Source: Hydrangea macrophylla (lineage: Eukaryota > Streptophyta > Magnoliopsida > Cornales > Hydrangeaceae). From it: 64,000 bases of DNA. The position numbers were made by a program, and so were the translations under genes. Positions within the stretch are counted from its first letter, which is position 1. Every line of letters begins with the position of its first letter. The notes below the pieces were generated by a model. It was given only the letters and a program-made list of their open reading frames with translations. It searched no databases and was not told the DNA's origin. The stretch covers positions 29,430,501-29,494,500 of the forward strand of contig CM066988.1 in NCBI GenBank assembly GCA_033977485.1. Reading direction: 5' to 3'. Shown piece by piece: positions 11,916 to 24,086 of the stretch.

Positions 11916-12254
11916 TGCCATTTGGGCGACAATTTGAGTGCCAGTTGGGCGACAGTTAACTATTCATTGTTGAGTGTTGTTCTTTCTTGACCAGTAAATG
12001 CGTTTGGAGTTAAGTCTTCTTTCAGTCAATGTCATTGGTCAGTTCAGTTCTGGGTCAAGTTTCAAAAGGAATGATGGGGTTTAAATAAGACATGGTTCTG
12101 AGAATGAGAAAAGACGAACAAGGCATAGTATCGAGAATAAGAAATGATGAACGAGATATGGTTTCGAGAAATAAGAAGAGATGAAGAATAACTTACCTTA
12201 AGTGGTGGTAACCTCAAGGGGACCCTCACTTAGCTTAACCGCTAATGGCTTTTC

Positions 12255-12386
12255 ATGCCGCTGGACCTTCCACGTCCAGCCTTTGCAGGTCCAGACAGAG
12301 CCGACTGCTATCAAGATGCTGACTTTACTACTGAAGACTATGTTGGTGAAGATTACTACGAGGAAGGCTACGGTTTCGCCAGCTGA
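12255..12386 (+). other. Conserved 43-codon ORF near the end of the Tekay LTR
   Basis: This small ORF of 132 nt starts MPLDLPRPAFAGP and ends DYYEEGYGFAS before TGA. The same-length ORF is open in the other Tekay LTRs (4906-5037 and 31309-31440 on the minus strand). In the 3' LTR of Tekay-2 the frame is open but the ATG is TTG. A 70-codon ORF in another frame overlaps it in all four copies, so openness alone does not show which frame, if any, is translated. I recognise no family. Confidence 0.3.
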
Positions 12387-12689
12387 AGACTTTGGAGCTT
12401 TTCTTTTATTATAGTTCTGTTATTATTATGTTAGTGATGTAATAGTTTAGCTGGTCTTGTAATATGTATCTTTTGGATATCTTTTTGGCCTGTAATATAC
12501 TACTGATGTAAGACTTGGATGTTTTAAATTTCTACTTCCGCTAAACTTGGTCACTTTCCCATATCACATTATTGTTATAAGTATGTTTGGACAATCAGGT
12601 GACACTCACAACCAGTCACGTGTCTACGAACCCATAAAGGAAATTTATTTTTCCCTATTTTTGGTACTTCGGGGCGTGACAGGGATTTT

Positions 12690-12702
12690 TGGTATCAAAG
12701 CT
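12690..12702 (+). promoter_or_regulatory. Primer-binding site of Tekay-2 (iMet tRNA type)
   Basis: TGGTATCAAAGCT lies 8 bp after the 5' LTR. It matches the complement of the 3' end of plant initiator methionine tRNA (TGGTATCAGAGC) with one change. It would prime minus-strand DNA synthesis. The corresponding Tekay-1 site at 30989-31003 is unmutated. Confidence 0.85.
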
Positions 12703-12803
12703 CTAGTTTAGACGCGCTCACTGATTGTCCTACACCTTAAGTTATGAGCCTAAGATTTACCTCGTATTAGTACTGACATTAAGTTTGCTCCTCTTGCATG
12801 ACT

Positions 12804-13489
12804 ATGGAGTCGAGCTTCGTTCATGATGATTTCGGAGGTCACTATAATTGCGACGGTCGTATCCAGCCTGTCGACCCTGTACTATATCGACAACAGAATT
12901 GCTAGAGGGCAAGGTATATCTTAGAGGAGGACATATGGAGAGCTATACTTACCGATACATTGCAGTATCCGGATCAAGTTCAGCCCGAGTCGATCCATGC
13001 TTCAGAGACTACCATGCTTATTCGCCAGGAGCCTATCAACATGACTCATGACGAGGCACTATATGACGATATACTCTTCCCGATTATCATGGCCGCACCA
13101 ACACTTCCATTCTCACCCGAGCCCATACCAGAGCCAGATGCCGATTCAGATCCAATGGATACAGATAGCGACGACGACATAGCGAGTGGATAGGATTCTG
13201 CAGGCAGTGACCACTCAACAGACGACCCATCTAATGGTGACGACACAGATGACGATGATGACCTGACAATTGAGGACAATCCTGCAAGTAGCAACGACGA
13301 GCTGATCGAGGAGGTTGATCCAGTAGACGATCTTCAGAGAGCAGGAGATGATGTTCACGACCATCCAGCACCACCAGTTGATTTGGACAAGATGATACCG
13401 ATGCCTAAGCAGAACCACGAAGCAGATCCAGCTACCATCGAGGAGGAGGAGGAGGACCCTGAGGAGTTCTTAGAGGGACTTAATAGATA
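12804..13489 (+). pseudogene. Acidic pre-gag ORF of Tekay-2 (degenerate)
   Basis: This ORF lies between PBS and gag and has a close homologue in Tekay-1 (29887-30890, minus strand). It starts MESSFVHDDFGGHY and continues through DPVLYRQQ, ESIHASETT, DDILFPII and FSPEPIPEPDAD into a long Asp/Glu-rich part, ending EEFLEGLNR. Two in-frame TAG codons, near 12903 and 13192, break it. Compared with Tekay-1 it lacks about 300 nt at the C-terminal end; the sequence after the stop (GAGGCAGACTT) realigns with the last codons of the Tekay-1 ORF. No recognised domain; probably cytosolic or nuclear because there is no signal or membrane segment. Function is unknown. Confidence 0.6.
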
Positions 13490-14487
13490 ATAAGAGAGGC
13501 AGACTTTACCTTAGATATGATAAGGGAGTACCATAGTAAGCAGTTACATCCTTTCTGCTCATTCCACTCCTTTTGAGTAAATCGATGCCTTCTATTCTAA
13601 TGGCCATTTCTTCTGAAAATGGTACATATATATTTTGTAAAGTGGCTCCGATTACCGTCAATAATTATTGTGATACACTCCTTGATAAGTAATTCATTTC
13701 CTTGATTGTTTTTGAAATGCCCCAGTCAACAATTCTTGAGTATGTACCTTGATCATCCGATTTTTGACAAATTCTTTTGAGAACAAGTTCGATCACTAGT
13801 ACTGGAAAGTCATTCTTTTGACTAATTATTCTTTGAACTTAAATCTTGAAAGCTCATTGTCTTTGAAATTATTCTAAATAAATTTGATTACTAATACTGC
13901 AAAGTCATTCTTTTTGACTTATTATCCCTTGAACAAATTCTTACAAGTTCATTTCATTTGAAATAATTCTAAATGAGTTCTCTATTCTTGTTTTTGTTAG
14001 GAACTCAAAAATGTTGTACTCTCTGTACATCTTGACCTCTTATTGTCTCTCTCAGGTGGTACCTTATTCTTTATCAGTAGGGTTTCGTTTGGACTATTTC
14101 ACTTATGAAATACCTAATTCTTATTTCATTCGTTGAAGGCCTTATGCCATCAGTTACTTTCATTTCCTACAAATCTTGAGATACTACGATCACTTCCATA
14201 GTAATCGGTCATCCTATTATTGTTAGATTTACATTTTATTCTTGAATGGATCACATCATTCTACTATTATACTTCTATCTATGAGGATTCATCTGTCTTT
14301 TCGGACTCGGCTTCATTTTGGGTCAATCTGTTCAATCGTTTCAATCATTGTATTCTAGCTATTGGGATTATAATGATAACCATAATGTGAAATATAAGAG
14401 GTTATGATTGCTTCACATAAGGTATGATAGAAACCTTATAGACACGAACTCATACGTAGGAACAGAAGAATCTTCTCTATCTCTGCA
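13490..14487 (+). other. Tekay-2 spacer between acidic ORF and gag relic
   Basis: This is AT-rich sequence with many short phrases such as TTCTTTTGAC and AATTCTT repeated with variation. No ORF or domain is visible. It occupies the acidic-ORF-to-gag interval, which in Tekay-1 is only about 350 bp, so it is either expanded or foreign sequence. Confidence 0.5.
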
Positions 14488-16440
14488 ATGGATGAATCAT
14501 CTCAAACAACTGAGGACCGGTCCAGAAGCCCAAGCAACATAATACCTAAGGAGATCGATCCCACCAGTGTATTTGGAAGACTGATACAAGGCTTATGGAA
14601 GACCGCTGACGGCACAAGCACAAGTGACTATGGAAACGAGTTATTTAGACACCTCCATATCGTCCATTCAGAATCGCTTTTTAGACCACTCAAGCCACAA
14701 CCTGCTACACTACCAAGGTCAGCCCTACTACAAGGAACACATGAGATATTGACTTAACCCGAGGTGATGGAAGACGCAAGAATAGAACATACCTTCAATA
14801 GATCAAACGACCTCCTAGACTGCTGACATCGACCACGTTTAATCACAACGAACGACTCGCACCGCAAAAATTAGTGAAGATGAGTACTGCATTCCACCTT
14901 CAAGCCAATGATCAGATCGCATAGGGCCTACGAAGGGAAGACACGTTTCAGGTTTACAACATCGATGTTCCATCAACACGCTGAAGAAATGCATCTTTGA
15001 CCCTGCGCATGTTATAAATTAAAACCATGTAAGGCTGAGTAATTATATTCATCTTTTTGATTTAACTCCTTTTGAGTAAACCCACTATTTTTTACCATTA
15101 GTTACGTTAGATCAATTATCCTTATGATGAACCTTGGGATGTCCTTTATTGTTTCACTAATTGACAGTTATTCATTGTCCTCTCTGATTTCACTTAACAA
15201 GATTTTGGATCATTCTGATCAGTGATAAATCCAATTGTGAATTCATTTGCTTTCTAATGCTATAACTCACCTCTTTGGACTTATCACCATGAAAATCAAT
15301 TCCAATAATTCATTTATAAACTAATCATTGTAAGTCATTTGGACTTATGATCTGTTAAATCAATCTTTGTAAATCGTTTGGACTGTCAACCGTTTGACCA
15401 ACTTTTGCAAGTGCGTATCCCTTGACATTATTGCAAAGGATCTCTTTGTACCCTTTGTAAATTAGTCTTCATTTCCTTTCATTTCACAAATTCTTCTTAT
15501 TGGTAACCTTGACTTTTATCATTAAGGCTTCACCTAAATTATTGGCTCATGAGACAAGGAATTCTTATGTCCTACCTGGGAGGCCTTGCACCTATAGTCA
15601 TTGCATTACTATGATTGTCCTATAGTAATCATCTAATAGTTATTCTCAGATACTCATTCTATATATTGTGATCCTACGTACAAGTGATTGATCACGTACC
15701 TCTTCGTTTTTAACTCAGTACATAATGAGTATTCATTTTGTTATGAATTCAACTCCTTACAAGTGAATTCAATCCTACTCCAATTACCCGTAACAACTTA
15801 TATGCTTGGTATTAATTAATGCATGGAGAAATTGCTTAATGACTTGTGCCATCACCTACGATGCCAAAACTCCACGACGATTTCATGACGACACGCAAAG
15901 GAACTCAATCACAATAACACACTTAAAAGGACGCCACGACCCCTACAAGTTATAGAAGGCAATCGTGAGACCAACTAGACTTCTCAACCATCGCATCAAA
16001 AAGCTGAGAGGCATGAATCTTGCCCGATTAACGACACAGAAGAAACAAACCAGTATCCCGAACAACTACTCGAATGCAGCCCACAATCATTGAGGAAAAC
16101 TCTGGATACATCAAAAATCATCGCAAGAGGCAAAAGAAATAATGAAAGTAAAGTTAATTAGACAGCTGTTCAGACACATCCAAAGCAACGTGATATCTGC
16201 GACAGCTGCGGAATATCTGGACATCACTTCAAAAAATGTAAAGCACCGAAACAACTCACAAGTTGATAAGCACAGTGCTTCAATTGTGGAAAGACTGGAC
16301 GTGTGCGCAAAGATTGTCCGGAACGAGAAACTCAGAACAAGGTTCCACCACAAAGAAGATCCCGAAAGAGAACTAGCAGATCACCAAATCAATCTCAGCA
16401 ATAAACAAGGTGAAAGACCGAAGGTGCCAGATTCAATGTC
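14488..16440 (+). pseudogene. Gag relic of Tekay-2 with two zinc knuckles
   Basis: This is a decayed capsid/nucleocapsid region. The first ORF (14488-14757) contains PKEIDPTSVFGRLIQG, matching PNEIDPTGLLSALVRR near the start of the Tekay-1 gag. About 1.4 kb of non-coding sequence follows. Then come two CCHC-type knuckles near 16170-16320: CDSCGISGHHFKKC, which is intact (C-x2-C-x4-H-x4-C), and CFNCGKTGRVRKDC, in which the His is replaced by Arg. Stops separate them. The protein would have packaged the element RNA. The internal stretch 14758-16100 shows nothing recognisable. Confidence 0.6.
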
Positions 16441-16623
16441 AGAACTATGAATTTCACTTGGCATTGTTTTAGCAAAGAAGTTTGGACGTTTGAAAGAATT
16501 TTTAAGAAGGTCTGATTAGTTAGCTAGTGGGAACCTCATAACCTTAAAATCTGAGATAGTATTAGTACCTTATACTTTCTAAGACCTAGCAAAATCTAGA
16601 TTTCGAGGACGAAATCCTTTAAT

Positions 16624-16636
16624 AGGTGGTAGAAGA
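16624..16636 (+). promoter_or_regulatory. Polypurine tract of Tekay-2
   Basis: AGGTGGTAGAAGA lies immediately before the 3' LTR and is preceded by GAGGACGAAATCC, the same context as in Tekay-1. It is the plus-strand primer for reverse transcription. The sequence from 16441 to here holds no gene. Confidence 0.8.
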
Positions 16637-19600
16637 TATAACACCTGTAATTTTCTGTCATTATAATATCAGCTTTTTCTAATTTCTGTATTGGACCTAT
16701 TATATTATTATGCTATTATTTTAATCACGTGACGGTATGGACGTGTTGTATTATTACCATATAGCCTGTAGTAACCATACCGACTCGACCATAATAAGAT
16801 TTAACTTAGTCCCGTACCCGGACCTGGACATTAGAAATAATACCAGTTTGCACGTACTTCGAGACTGACACGCATACCGAGGAACTTTTGCACGTAAACC
16901 GAGGAAGTGGCACACAACCCGAAGTGGGCCCACATGGACAGCCATGTGGCAACCACATGCCACCCTCTTGGATACATGTCCACTTAATGGACACATGTCC
17001 TAAGCATGCAACATACAAAGGACACCTAGCACATGGAAATTCTATATAAACAAGCACATGCACACACTACACCTCTTAGTTAGATCACAATCTGAATTTT
17101 TGGAGAGAAAATTAGGACTTGGGTAGTTCATGAGAAAAAGAGAGAAGAAAAGTAAAGAAGGAGAAGAACAAAGAACATCCACCATTGAAGTTGAGTTCAA
17201 GCATCCTAAAGCTCAAATCCAAAGCCCAAGCTCAATTTCAAGACTTGGTGAGTAAATTGTGAGTAATCTAACTCAATTTTTAACCCATATAATATGTACT
17301 AATGTTTAGTAGAAGTTTGATGTTGTTGTGTTGAAGTTTTTATGACATGCAAGACAAACCCATAAATCTGAGAAACTGAAATTTTTAGCAAAACATAGTT
17401 TAGTAAAACGAATGTTTTGTGCAGTTCAAAAATGCAAATTAAGCTAGGTTTTTTTGTGGTAAAATCTAACTCATTTATCTACAAATAACTCTTCTATATC
17501 TCAGTCTAGAAATCAATCCTTCATGGGTGAAATGCATGTACAACGTTGTGTTATAAATCTGAGAAACTGAAACTTTCAGCAGAATATAGTTTAATAAAAT
17601 GAATGTCTTGTACAACTCAGAAAAGAGAATTAATCTAGGTTTTTTTGTGGAGAAAGCTAACTCATTTATCTAAAAATAACCCTTCTATATCTCAGTCTAA
17701 AAACCCCTCCTTCATAGGTGAAATTCATGTACAATGCAGCGTTATAAATCTGAGAAACTGAAACTTTCAGCAGAACATAGTTTAGTAAAACGAATGTTTT
17801 GTGCAGTTCAAAAATGAGAATTAAGCTAGGTTTTTTTGTGGTAAAATCTAAATCATTTATCTACAAATAAATCTTCTATAGCTCAGTCTAAAAACCATCC
17901 TTCATAGGTGAAATTCACGTACAATGCAGTACTATAAATCTGGGACAGAACAGTCCGAGATATAAGAAATGTCTTGTAAAATAAATAGTTTGAGTAGCTC
18001 AAAAATGCAATTGAAGCTAGATTTTTTTTGTACATGAATATATTCCTATTATGTATAATGTTTTAGTTTTGAGTTTGATCTACAAAGTAATTTATCATGC
18101 CCAAATAAATCATGTTAATTCAGTCAACACAGTGAAAATGTATCTTGGCAGATTGTACAGCTTTTTGTATAATGTTTTGTTTATGCATGGTGTTGATTGT
18201 TGATGCTAGTTTTCTGGTACATGTGTTGTTATGAAAATGTTGTGCTATGGTAGTGCTATCGTGTAGATGAGTATGTTATGGGTTTCATCTATATGTTTAT
18301 TGGTATTAAATTCATGTTATAAATTCATGAGCTACGTGTTATGTTTTCCATTGTTATGAATATATTCTAATGACCGTTGAAAGTTCATACCCAAACTATA
18401 AGTATATTGTATGGCACGATTATTGCGTTGATGAATGATCGAGAAAGGTTCCATCGTAAGTATATTGAGAGGAAAACGGAATATCGGACGTATAGCGAAA
18501 TATTAACGGTTATAAATGGATGATATTAATGAACTAAACTACGAAACGTGCGAACGCGTAAAATAATGATAAAACCTTCGATAACAGATTTAATGTGAAT
18601 AAGGGACATTGGGCCCCGTTTCTAGTCATGTGTCTACTGGTCAAAGTTGATTCGTGAACTTTTGTGTTGTGTTTGGATAATTCTTGCAAAGTTGGTCTCT
18701 CGATTATTCCATGGAGTCGATTGGTGAGTTATGTTTTATTCCTTGATCTGAGGATCGGCATGACGTGTTCGGTCAAGTACGGATGACCTGAGGATCGTCT
18801 TGACGTGTTCGATCAAGTGGTTGATTATTTTTTCACACCCTTGGACTGAGGATCGGCATGACGTGTTCGGTTATGTACGGGTGACCTGAGGATCGGCATG
18901 ACGTGTTCGTCCAAGTGATTATTAATTTCCCGTACCCTTGGTCTGAGGATCGTCATGACGTGTTCGGTAACGTGCGGGCGACCTGAGGATCGGTATGACG
19001 TCTTCGACCAAGAGATTGTTAATGTCCTGCACACTTATGCCATTTGGGTGACAGTTTGAGTGCCAGTTGGGCGACAGTTAACTATTCATTGTTGAGTGTT
19101 GTTCTTTCTTGACCAGTAAATGCATTTGGAGTTAAGTCTTCTTTCAGTCAATGTCATTGGTCAGTTCAGTTCTGGGTTAAGTTTCAAAGGGAATGATGGG
19201 GTTTAAATAAGACATGGTTTTGAATAAGACATGGTTCTGAGAATGAGAAAAGACGAACAAGGCATAGTATCGAGAATAAGAAATGATGAACGAGATATGG
19301 TTTTGAGAAATAAGAAGAGATGAAGAATAACTTACCTTAAGTGGTGGTAACCTTAAGGGGACCCTCACTTAGCTTAATCGCTAACGGCTTTTCTTGCCGC
19401 TGGACCTTCCACGTCCAGCCTTTGCAGGTCCAGACAGAGCCGACTACTATCAAAATGCTGACTTTACTACTGAAGACTATGCTGGTGAAGATTACTATGA
19501 GGAAGGCTACGGTTTCGCCAGCTGAAGACTTTGGAGCTTTTCTTTTATTATAGTTCTGTTATTATTATGTTAGTGATGTAATAGTTTAGCTGGTCTTGTA

Positions 19601-19820
19601 ATATGTATCTTTTGGATATCTTTTTGGCCTGTAATATACTACTGATGTAAGACTTGGATGTTTTAAATTTCTACTTCCACTGAACTTAGTCACTTTCCTA
19701 TATCACATTATTGTTATAAGTATGTTTGGACAATCAGGTGACACTCACAACCAGTCACGTGTCTACGAACCCATAAAGGAAATTTATTTTTCCCTATTTT
19801 TGGTACTTTAGGGCGTGACA
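16637..19820 (+). repeat. 3' LTR of Tekay-2
   Basis: This LTR pairs with 9478-12681. Its first bases read TATAACACC instead of TGTAACACC, a G-to-A change in the terminal TG. It ends AGGGCGTGACA and is followed by the target duplicate CTATC (19821-19825). TATA, splice-donor-like site, ~180 bp units and TGACGTG array are all present. The 5' LTR has an extra duplicated segment around 9820-9850 (ACACATGTCCACTTAATGG) that this copy lacks. Confidence 0.9.
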
Positions 19821-20651
19821 CTATCACCTTCCCATCTTGCATAAGTACACACCCTACTCCTTGGTGTGATGCGTCACTGTAGATGGTATATCTTTTACCG
19901 CTCTTGGGTATTGCTAACACGGGTGCCGAAGATAACCTCTCCTTCAGCTCTTGAAATGCACGTTCATGTTGATCCTTCTAATCGAACTTCGACTCCTTCT
20001 TCGTAAGACCAGTTAATCGGGCTGCGATTCTAGAGAATCCTTCTACAAATCTCCTGTAGTAGCCAGCCAAACCCAGAAAAATTCCAATCTAGCACTGCGT
20101 CTATCTTTGAAGAATCCACTGATATCCCATTCTGAGAGACGACATGTCCTAAGAACTTGACTTCATTAAGCCAAAACTTGCATTTGCTGAACTTTGCATA
20201 TAGTTGGTTATCCCTGAGTGTCTGTAAGGCAATCTGCAGATGTTTTTTGTGTTCTTCCTTGGTCTTGGAATATATCAGTATATCATCTATAAAGACGATA
20301 GTAAACTGATCTAGGTAAGGCCTAAATACCCTATTTATCAAGTCCATAAACACTGTTGTGGCGTTGGTTAGCCCGAATGGCATCACAAGAAACTCGTAAT
20401 GTCCATATCTAGTATAGAATACTATCTTTGACACGTCTTCTGGTCGAATTAACAGCTGGTGGTATCCTGATCTCAAATAGATCTTTGAAAATGTCGTGGC
20501 TCCCTATAATTGATCGAACAAGTCATCAATATGTGGCAGCGGGTACTTATTCTTGATGGTTACCTTATTCAACTCCCTGAAGTCTATGCAGAGTTGAAGC
20601 GATCTGTCTTTGTTCTTTACAAACAGTACCGGTGCTCCCCACGGTGATGTG
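19821..20651 (-). pseudogene. RT and RNase H start of Tekay-1, middle fragment
   Basis: This piece of Tekay-1 pol lies between two insertions. The minus strand reads from the RT fingers ([34 protein letters not shown]) through RSGYHQL, FGLTNA and the catalytic [10 protein letters not shown] to the connection, then the RNase H start with YSDASHQGVGCVLMQ. RT continues on the far side of the 20652-27738 insertion; RNase H continues beyond the 9478-19820 insertion. Extra shifts occur near 20490 and 20030. It is unambiguously chromovirus RT. Confidence 0.85.
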
Positions 20652-22276
20652 TGACACGCGAAAAATCTTGTGCGCTCTTGTGCAACACCCAAGTGTAGGT
20701 GATCGTGCAAGTAATATAGTACTGGAAGTCCAGGTCGATCCCACAGGGAAGGAATAGGAAGAATATCTACCAAGTTATAACCTAAAGAAATAGAAAAGAT
20801 GAATGTAGAAGAGAAGGTTCTAACGAATCCTAATTAATTAAATTAAACTAAATAATAAATTAAAACATAAAGAAACATAACTAATTAAATAAATAAACTA
20901 AAGGTGTTGGAAATACGAGAATCCACATTAATCCTAACCATCTACCATGCATATTCATTAATGTTCTATGGAGTTCATTCCTTTTCAGCATTCCGTATTT
21001 TTCTAAAGATAAAGACTCAGTAGCCCTTTCATGACCGGGACTACATCATCACATTTGAGTAAAATACATGGAAGACGGTTTAAAACAATGGTTATTACTT
21101 GCACTCTAAATGGTGTTAGCATTCAAAGTGGTTTTCAAAAGTCATTGAAGAAAAGGCCTTAAGGCTTAAAGTTCTAAAAACTGTTGTGACAAACTGAGCT
21201 TATTGGGACAATTTGATGACAGATTTCTAAAACAAAAAGTCATGGAATACTTAAAAGAATCATCTCAGGATTTAACAAGTTCGATCGATCGAAGCGCTCT
21301 CGATCGATCGGACTGCATCATCCTTCAATCGATCGAACTGTATTCGATCGCTTGACTATCCCTGGTTCGATCGATCGAACTGTCTTCGATCGATCGAGCC
21401 CAAGGTTTCTAAAGATTGCATGGAAGAGGTTGGAAATCAATGTTTCATCACATATTTCCAACGTCTAAACTACGGAAACATAATAAAACTAGTGCAGAAA
21501 TAGTAAAACAAAGCAATCATCAACATCTAAATTAATAAACAATCAAAGAACATAGATTGGAAAGAAAAAACCTGTAAATAATCTGAATATAATCTGAATA
21601 AACTTGAAACAAACTTGAATCTTCAATCTACAATGGAAAAGGAGGAAGAAAAACATCAAACTAAACTAATCTACTCCTAAACTAACCCTAAAACTACCCT
21701 AAACTGCTGTTCTGTGCGTTCTGGAGCGTCCTCCTCTCGTCTGGCGTCAAAACGACGTATATATAGGGTTCCCACAGAGTTTACACAACTTTTGGATGAT
21801 TAAAAAGTTCGATCGATCGAGCTCAGTTCGATCGATCGAAGGTTCGATCGATTGAACTCTTCTTCAATCGCTTGAACTCTCTGATTTTGACAGCTCTGCA
21901 CACCGATGGGAAAATGGCCATAACTTTTTACTCGGACCTCGGATTGACCTCCCGTTTGCGGCCACGCGACCGTAACTCAAAGATCTAGATTTTATATCTC
22001 TGGGAAAATCTTCCAAATCTGAAGTCATCATTGTCAAAATTGGCGTTTTCCCAGCTGCTTCTGTTGTTCTCTTCACCAAAATCACTTTCTTTAGCTCCAC
22101 TTCGTTGATTTGCATCCTAATACCTATAAAACAATGCAAAAACATATATTTTAGCATTAACACAATAAAAAGAACATTGTTATTAGAATGCACCTAAATA
22201 TAGGGACTTTGGGGATAAAAATATGCATAAAGAACCATGTAATACGCTATAAATATGCATTTTTCACCTCGAATCA
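20652..22276 (-). repeat. 3' LTR of the non-autonomous Athila-like element
   Basis: On the minus strand it runs from TGATTCGAGG to CGCGTGTCA. It has clusters of palindromic GATCGATCGA motifs (21281-21405, 21806-21858). A block around GAGATATAAAAT...GAGTTACGG (about 21960-22020) is conserved in other Athila-type LTRs in this window. A solo copy lies at 61270-62904. A 109-codon ORF (21864-22193) is open, but substitutions between copies do not follow codon positions, so I do not call it coding. Confidence 0.92.
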
Positions 22277-22288
22277 CACCCCCCAACT
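22277..22288 (-). promoter_or_regulatory. Terminal polypurine tract
   Basis: On the minus strand AGTTGGGGGGTG directly precedes the 3' LTR. This is the Athila-type plus-strand primer. Confidence 0.8.
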
Positions 22289-24050
22289 AGCTCGTTGCTA
22301 GTCCCTAGCAATGAAGCGAACTACAACAATGTTTATTTAACTCTAAAAATTAAAACAAAAGAAAATAAAAATCCTAAATCACTTTCGCAGGAATCGCGAT
22401 TGCATTTAGCGTATGCAACAAGCCTTTAAACCTCTAGGTTCCCCCTAGTGGACGAGTGTTGTCTCGTGAGGGTTTGCAGTGAATCTACCCACAAAATTCA
22501 TGTTTATGGTAATGGTTCTCATTTAAATGTTTTTAAGAAATTTTCCTCTCATTTAGCAATGTAGTTAAGCTCAACAATCTCATGAAACTCTCTAGTAAGC
22601 CATAGCAATGCAACACACACATTACAGTTAATCTACTATCAAAGTCATTAGAATATTCCATACCTATTAATCTTCAAGTGTGTGTGAATGGACAACCAAA
22701 ATACAAAACTTTAATTTCAAAGCTCGCATAACCTAAGACGCTATCAAGATGTTCATTTTGACTCAACTCTCACTGGGATTACACTCTCAAGATGAAATCA
22801 CTCCGAATTAGGTGTAATAATTATCACTCATGATATAGAAGCTATAAAGAGTAAATATAAATAGAATCCAATGCTTCTCATATCTCAATAGAAAAACGGA
22901 CATTTTAGTGCATAAAGTCTCATGAAAGGATACTTTTCACTAGAAGAGCGAGATACCGTGGATAACTCTCTCATTACCTTAACTTCAAATCCAATTTACT
23001 TAAAATCATCAGGACTTTGAAAAAGAGGTGTTAGATTAAGAAGAAAAAGGCTCGTGATATTCAATTGGGTCAAAGGATGTGATTGGAATGTCTACTATAA
23101 CTTTTCAAACTTCCCACATCTCCAATCTCTCTCTTCTTCTTTTCTTTTATTTATTTTTTTCACACTTTTCTTTTCATTCCTTTTTTTTTTCTTTTGTAAC
23201 AACCATTGGCATTTTTTTTTCCTTTTTCTTCTCATGCTTTTCTTTTTTTTCTTTCATTTTTTCTTTGCCAACTTTCCCTTATTCACACTAACATACTTCT
23301 TGTTAACGCAACACATCCCAATCACACCTAAATAAAGAACTGATGCTTGAACTCTAATTTCGAGTTAGGTATTGACTTTAGGATTGTGAAGACAAGGCGA
23401 TTATGATAAGCTCAAGAGGTGAAGTAAAGGAATAGCATAGAGGTAGGCCAAGGCTGTATTATATATGTATGGTCAAAAGATGGCCTAAATCATATTCTAA
23501 GTTCATAGGATTATTCATTTTAGTAAATTTAAGAGCTCTAAAGTTTGGTAAATCCTGAACGTTCTCTTCTAGTAATCAGTCAAAATGAAGAAAATTGAGA
23601 CTTTCAACGAATGAATACGCTTTTCAAAAAGTAAGAGTAATTTTTTAAAACCCTCAAAAACAAAGAATGGCACAAAAGCTCACTTGGGTTATTAGTCTCC
23701 ACTACAGTCTCTCAAGACACCTAAGCTATGCTTACTAATCCATTTTAGCTATGTATAAGGTTGTCACAGCGTGCTCAAAGTTGTTTGAAGATTAAAAGGC
23801 ATAAAACATACTATAACTAAGATAGTAAACAAACTATCATTGTGTATCACATACTAATAACATACAAAAAATAGCACTAATGCATCATAACTAACTACAT
23901 TAACTAAGAGAGAAAAACAAGAACCATTTTATTATCCTTAAAAAAAAATTTAAAATTTTTTTGCAGATTTTAATTTACTGAGTTACATGTTGCTAAGCAG
24001 GTATATGACACTAAAGTACAACAAAAAGATATGAGGCATGCAATGACTCA
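22289..24050 (-). other. 3' non-coding region of the non-autonomous element
   Basis: There is no gene here. The region contains a T-rich low-complexity tract (about 23140-23270) and a block around 23520-23720 that is clearly similar, on the opposite strand, to 35570-35790 in the larger Athila-like element. It lies between the internal and terminal purine tracts, where Athila elements hold an env-like or non-coding region. Confidence 0.65.
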
Positions 24051-24051
24051 C

Positions 24052-24086
24052 TCCCCCCAACTAAAACTAAACATTGTCCCCAATGT
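24052..24086 (-). promoter_or_regulatory. Internal purine-tract motif
   Basis: On the minus strand TTGGGGACAATG is followed by AGTTTTAGTTGGGGGGAG. It parallels the motif at 3898-3945 and closes the region after the ORF. It is a candidate internal plus-strand primer. The stretch 24087-24352 between it and the ORF stop holds no gene. Confidence 0.55.

Larger units (their letters stand above)
9478..12681 (+). repeat. 5' LTR of Tekay-2
   Basis: This LTR begins TGTAACACC and ends GGGGCGTGACA. A TATA box (TATATAA, 9915-9921) lies only about 440 bp from the start, so most of the ~3.2 kb LTR would be transcribed leader (R/U5). A conserved GGTGAGT (10123-10129) follows. After it come tandem ~180 bp units and a TGACGTG array (listed separately), then a 132-nt ORF (12255-12386). 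Confidence 0.9.
9478..19820 (+). mobile_element. Tekay-2: gag-only, pol-less Tekay-family element, plus strand
   Basis: This is a complete LTR element, 10.3 kb, inserted in the RNase H of Tekay-1. The two LTRs are 9478-12681 and 16637-19820. The 5 bp CTATC flanks both ends exactly. The internal part has an iMet-type PBS, an acidic ORF related to that of Tekay-1, a gag relic with zinc knuckles and a PPT. No protease, RT, RNase H, integrase or chromodomain is visible. It is therefore non-autonomous and would have needed enzymes from a Tekay relative. LTRs differ by roughly 5% in the stretch I compared. Confidence 0.9.

Noticed and set aside
21864..22193. 109-aa ORF repeated in Athila-type LTRs (also 27326-27655, 62491-62712, 37322-37510)
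   Set aside because: Copies differ at all codon positions and indels shift the frame between families, so the conservation is nucleotide-level LTR sequence, not protein.
23054..23335. 93-aa Phe-rich, membrane-like ORF (possible env-like protein)
   Set aside because: It lies in a poly-T tract on the strand opposite to the element; hydrophobicity is a by-product of TTT codons.
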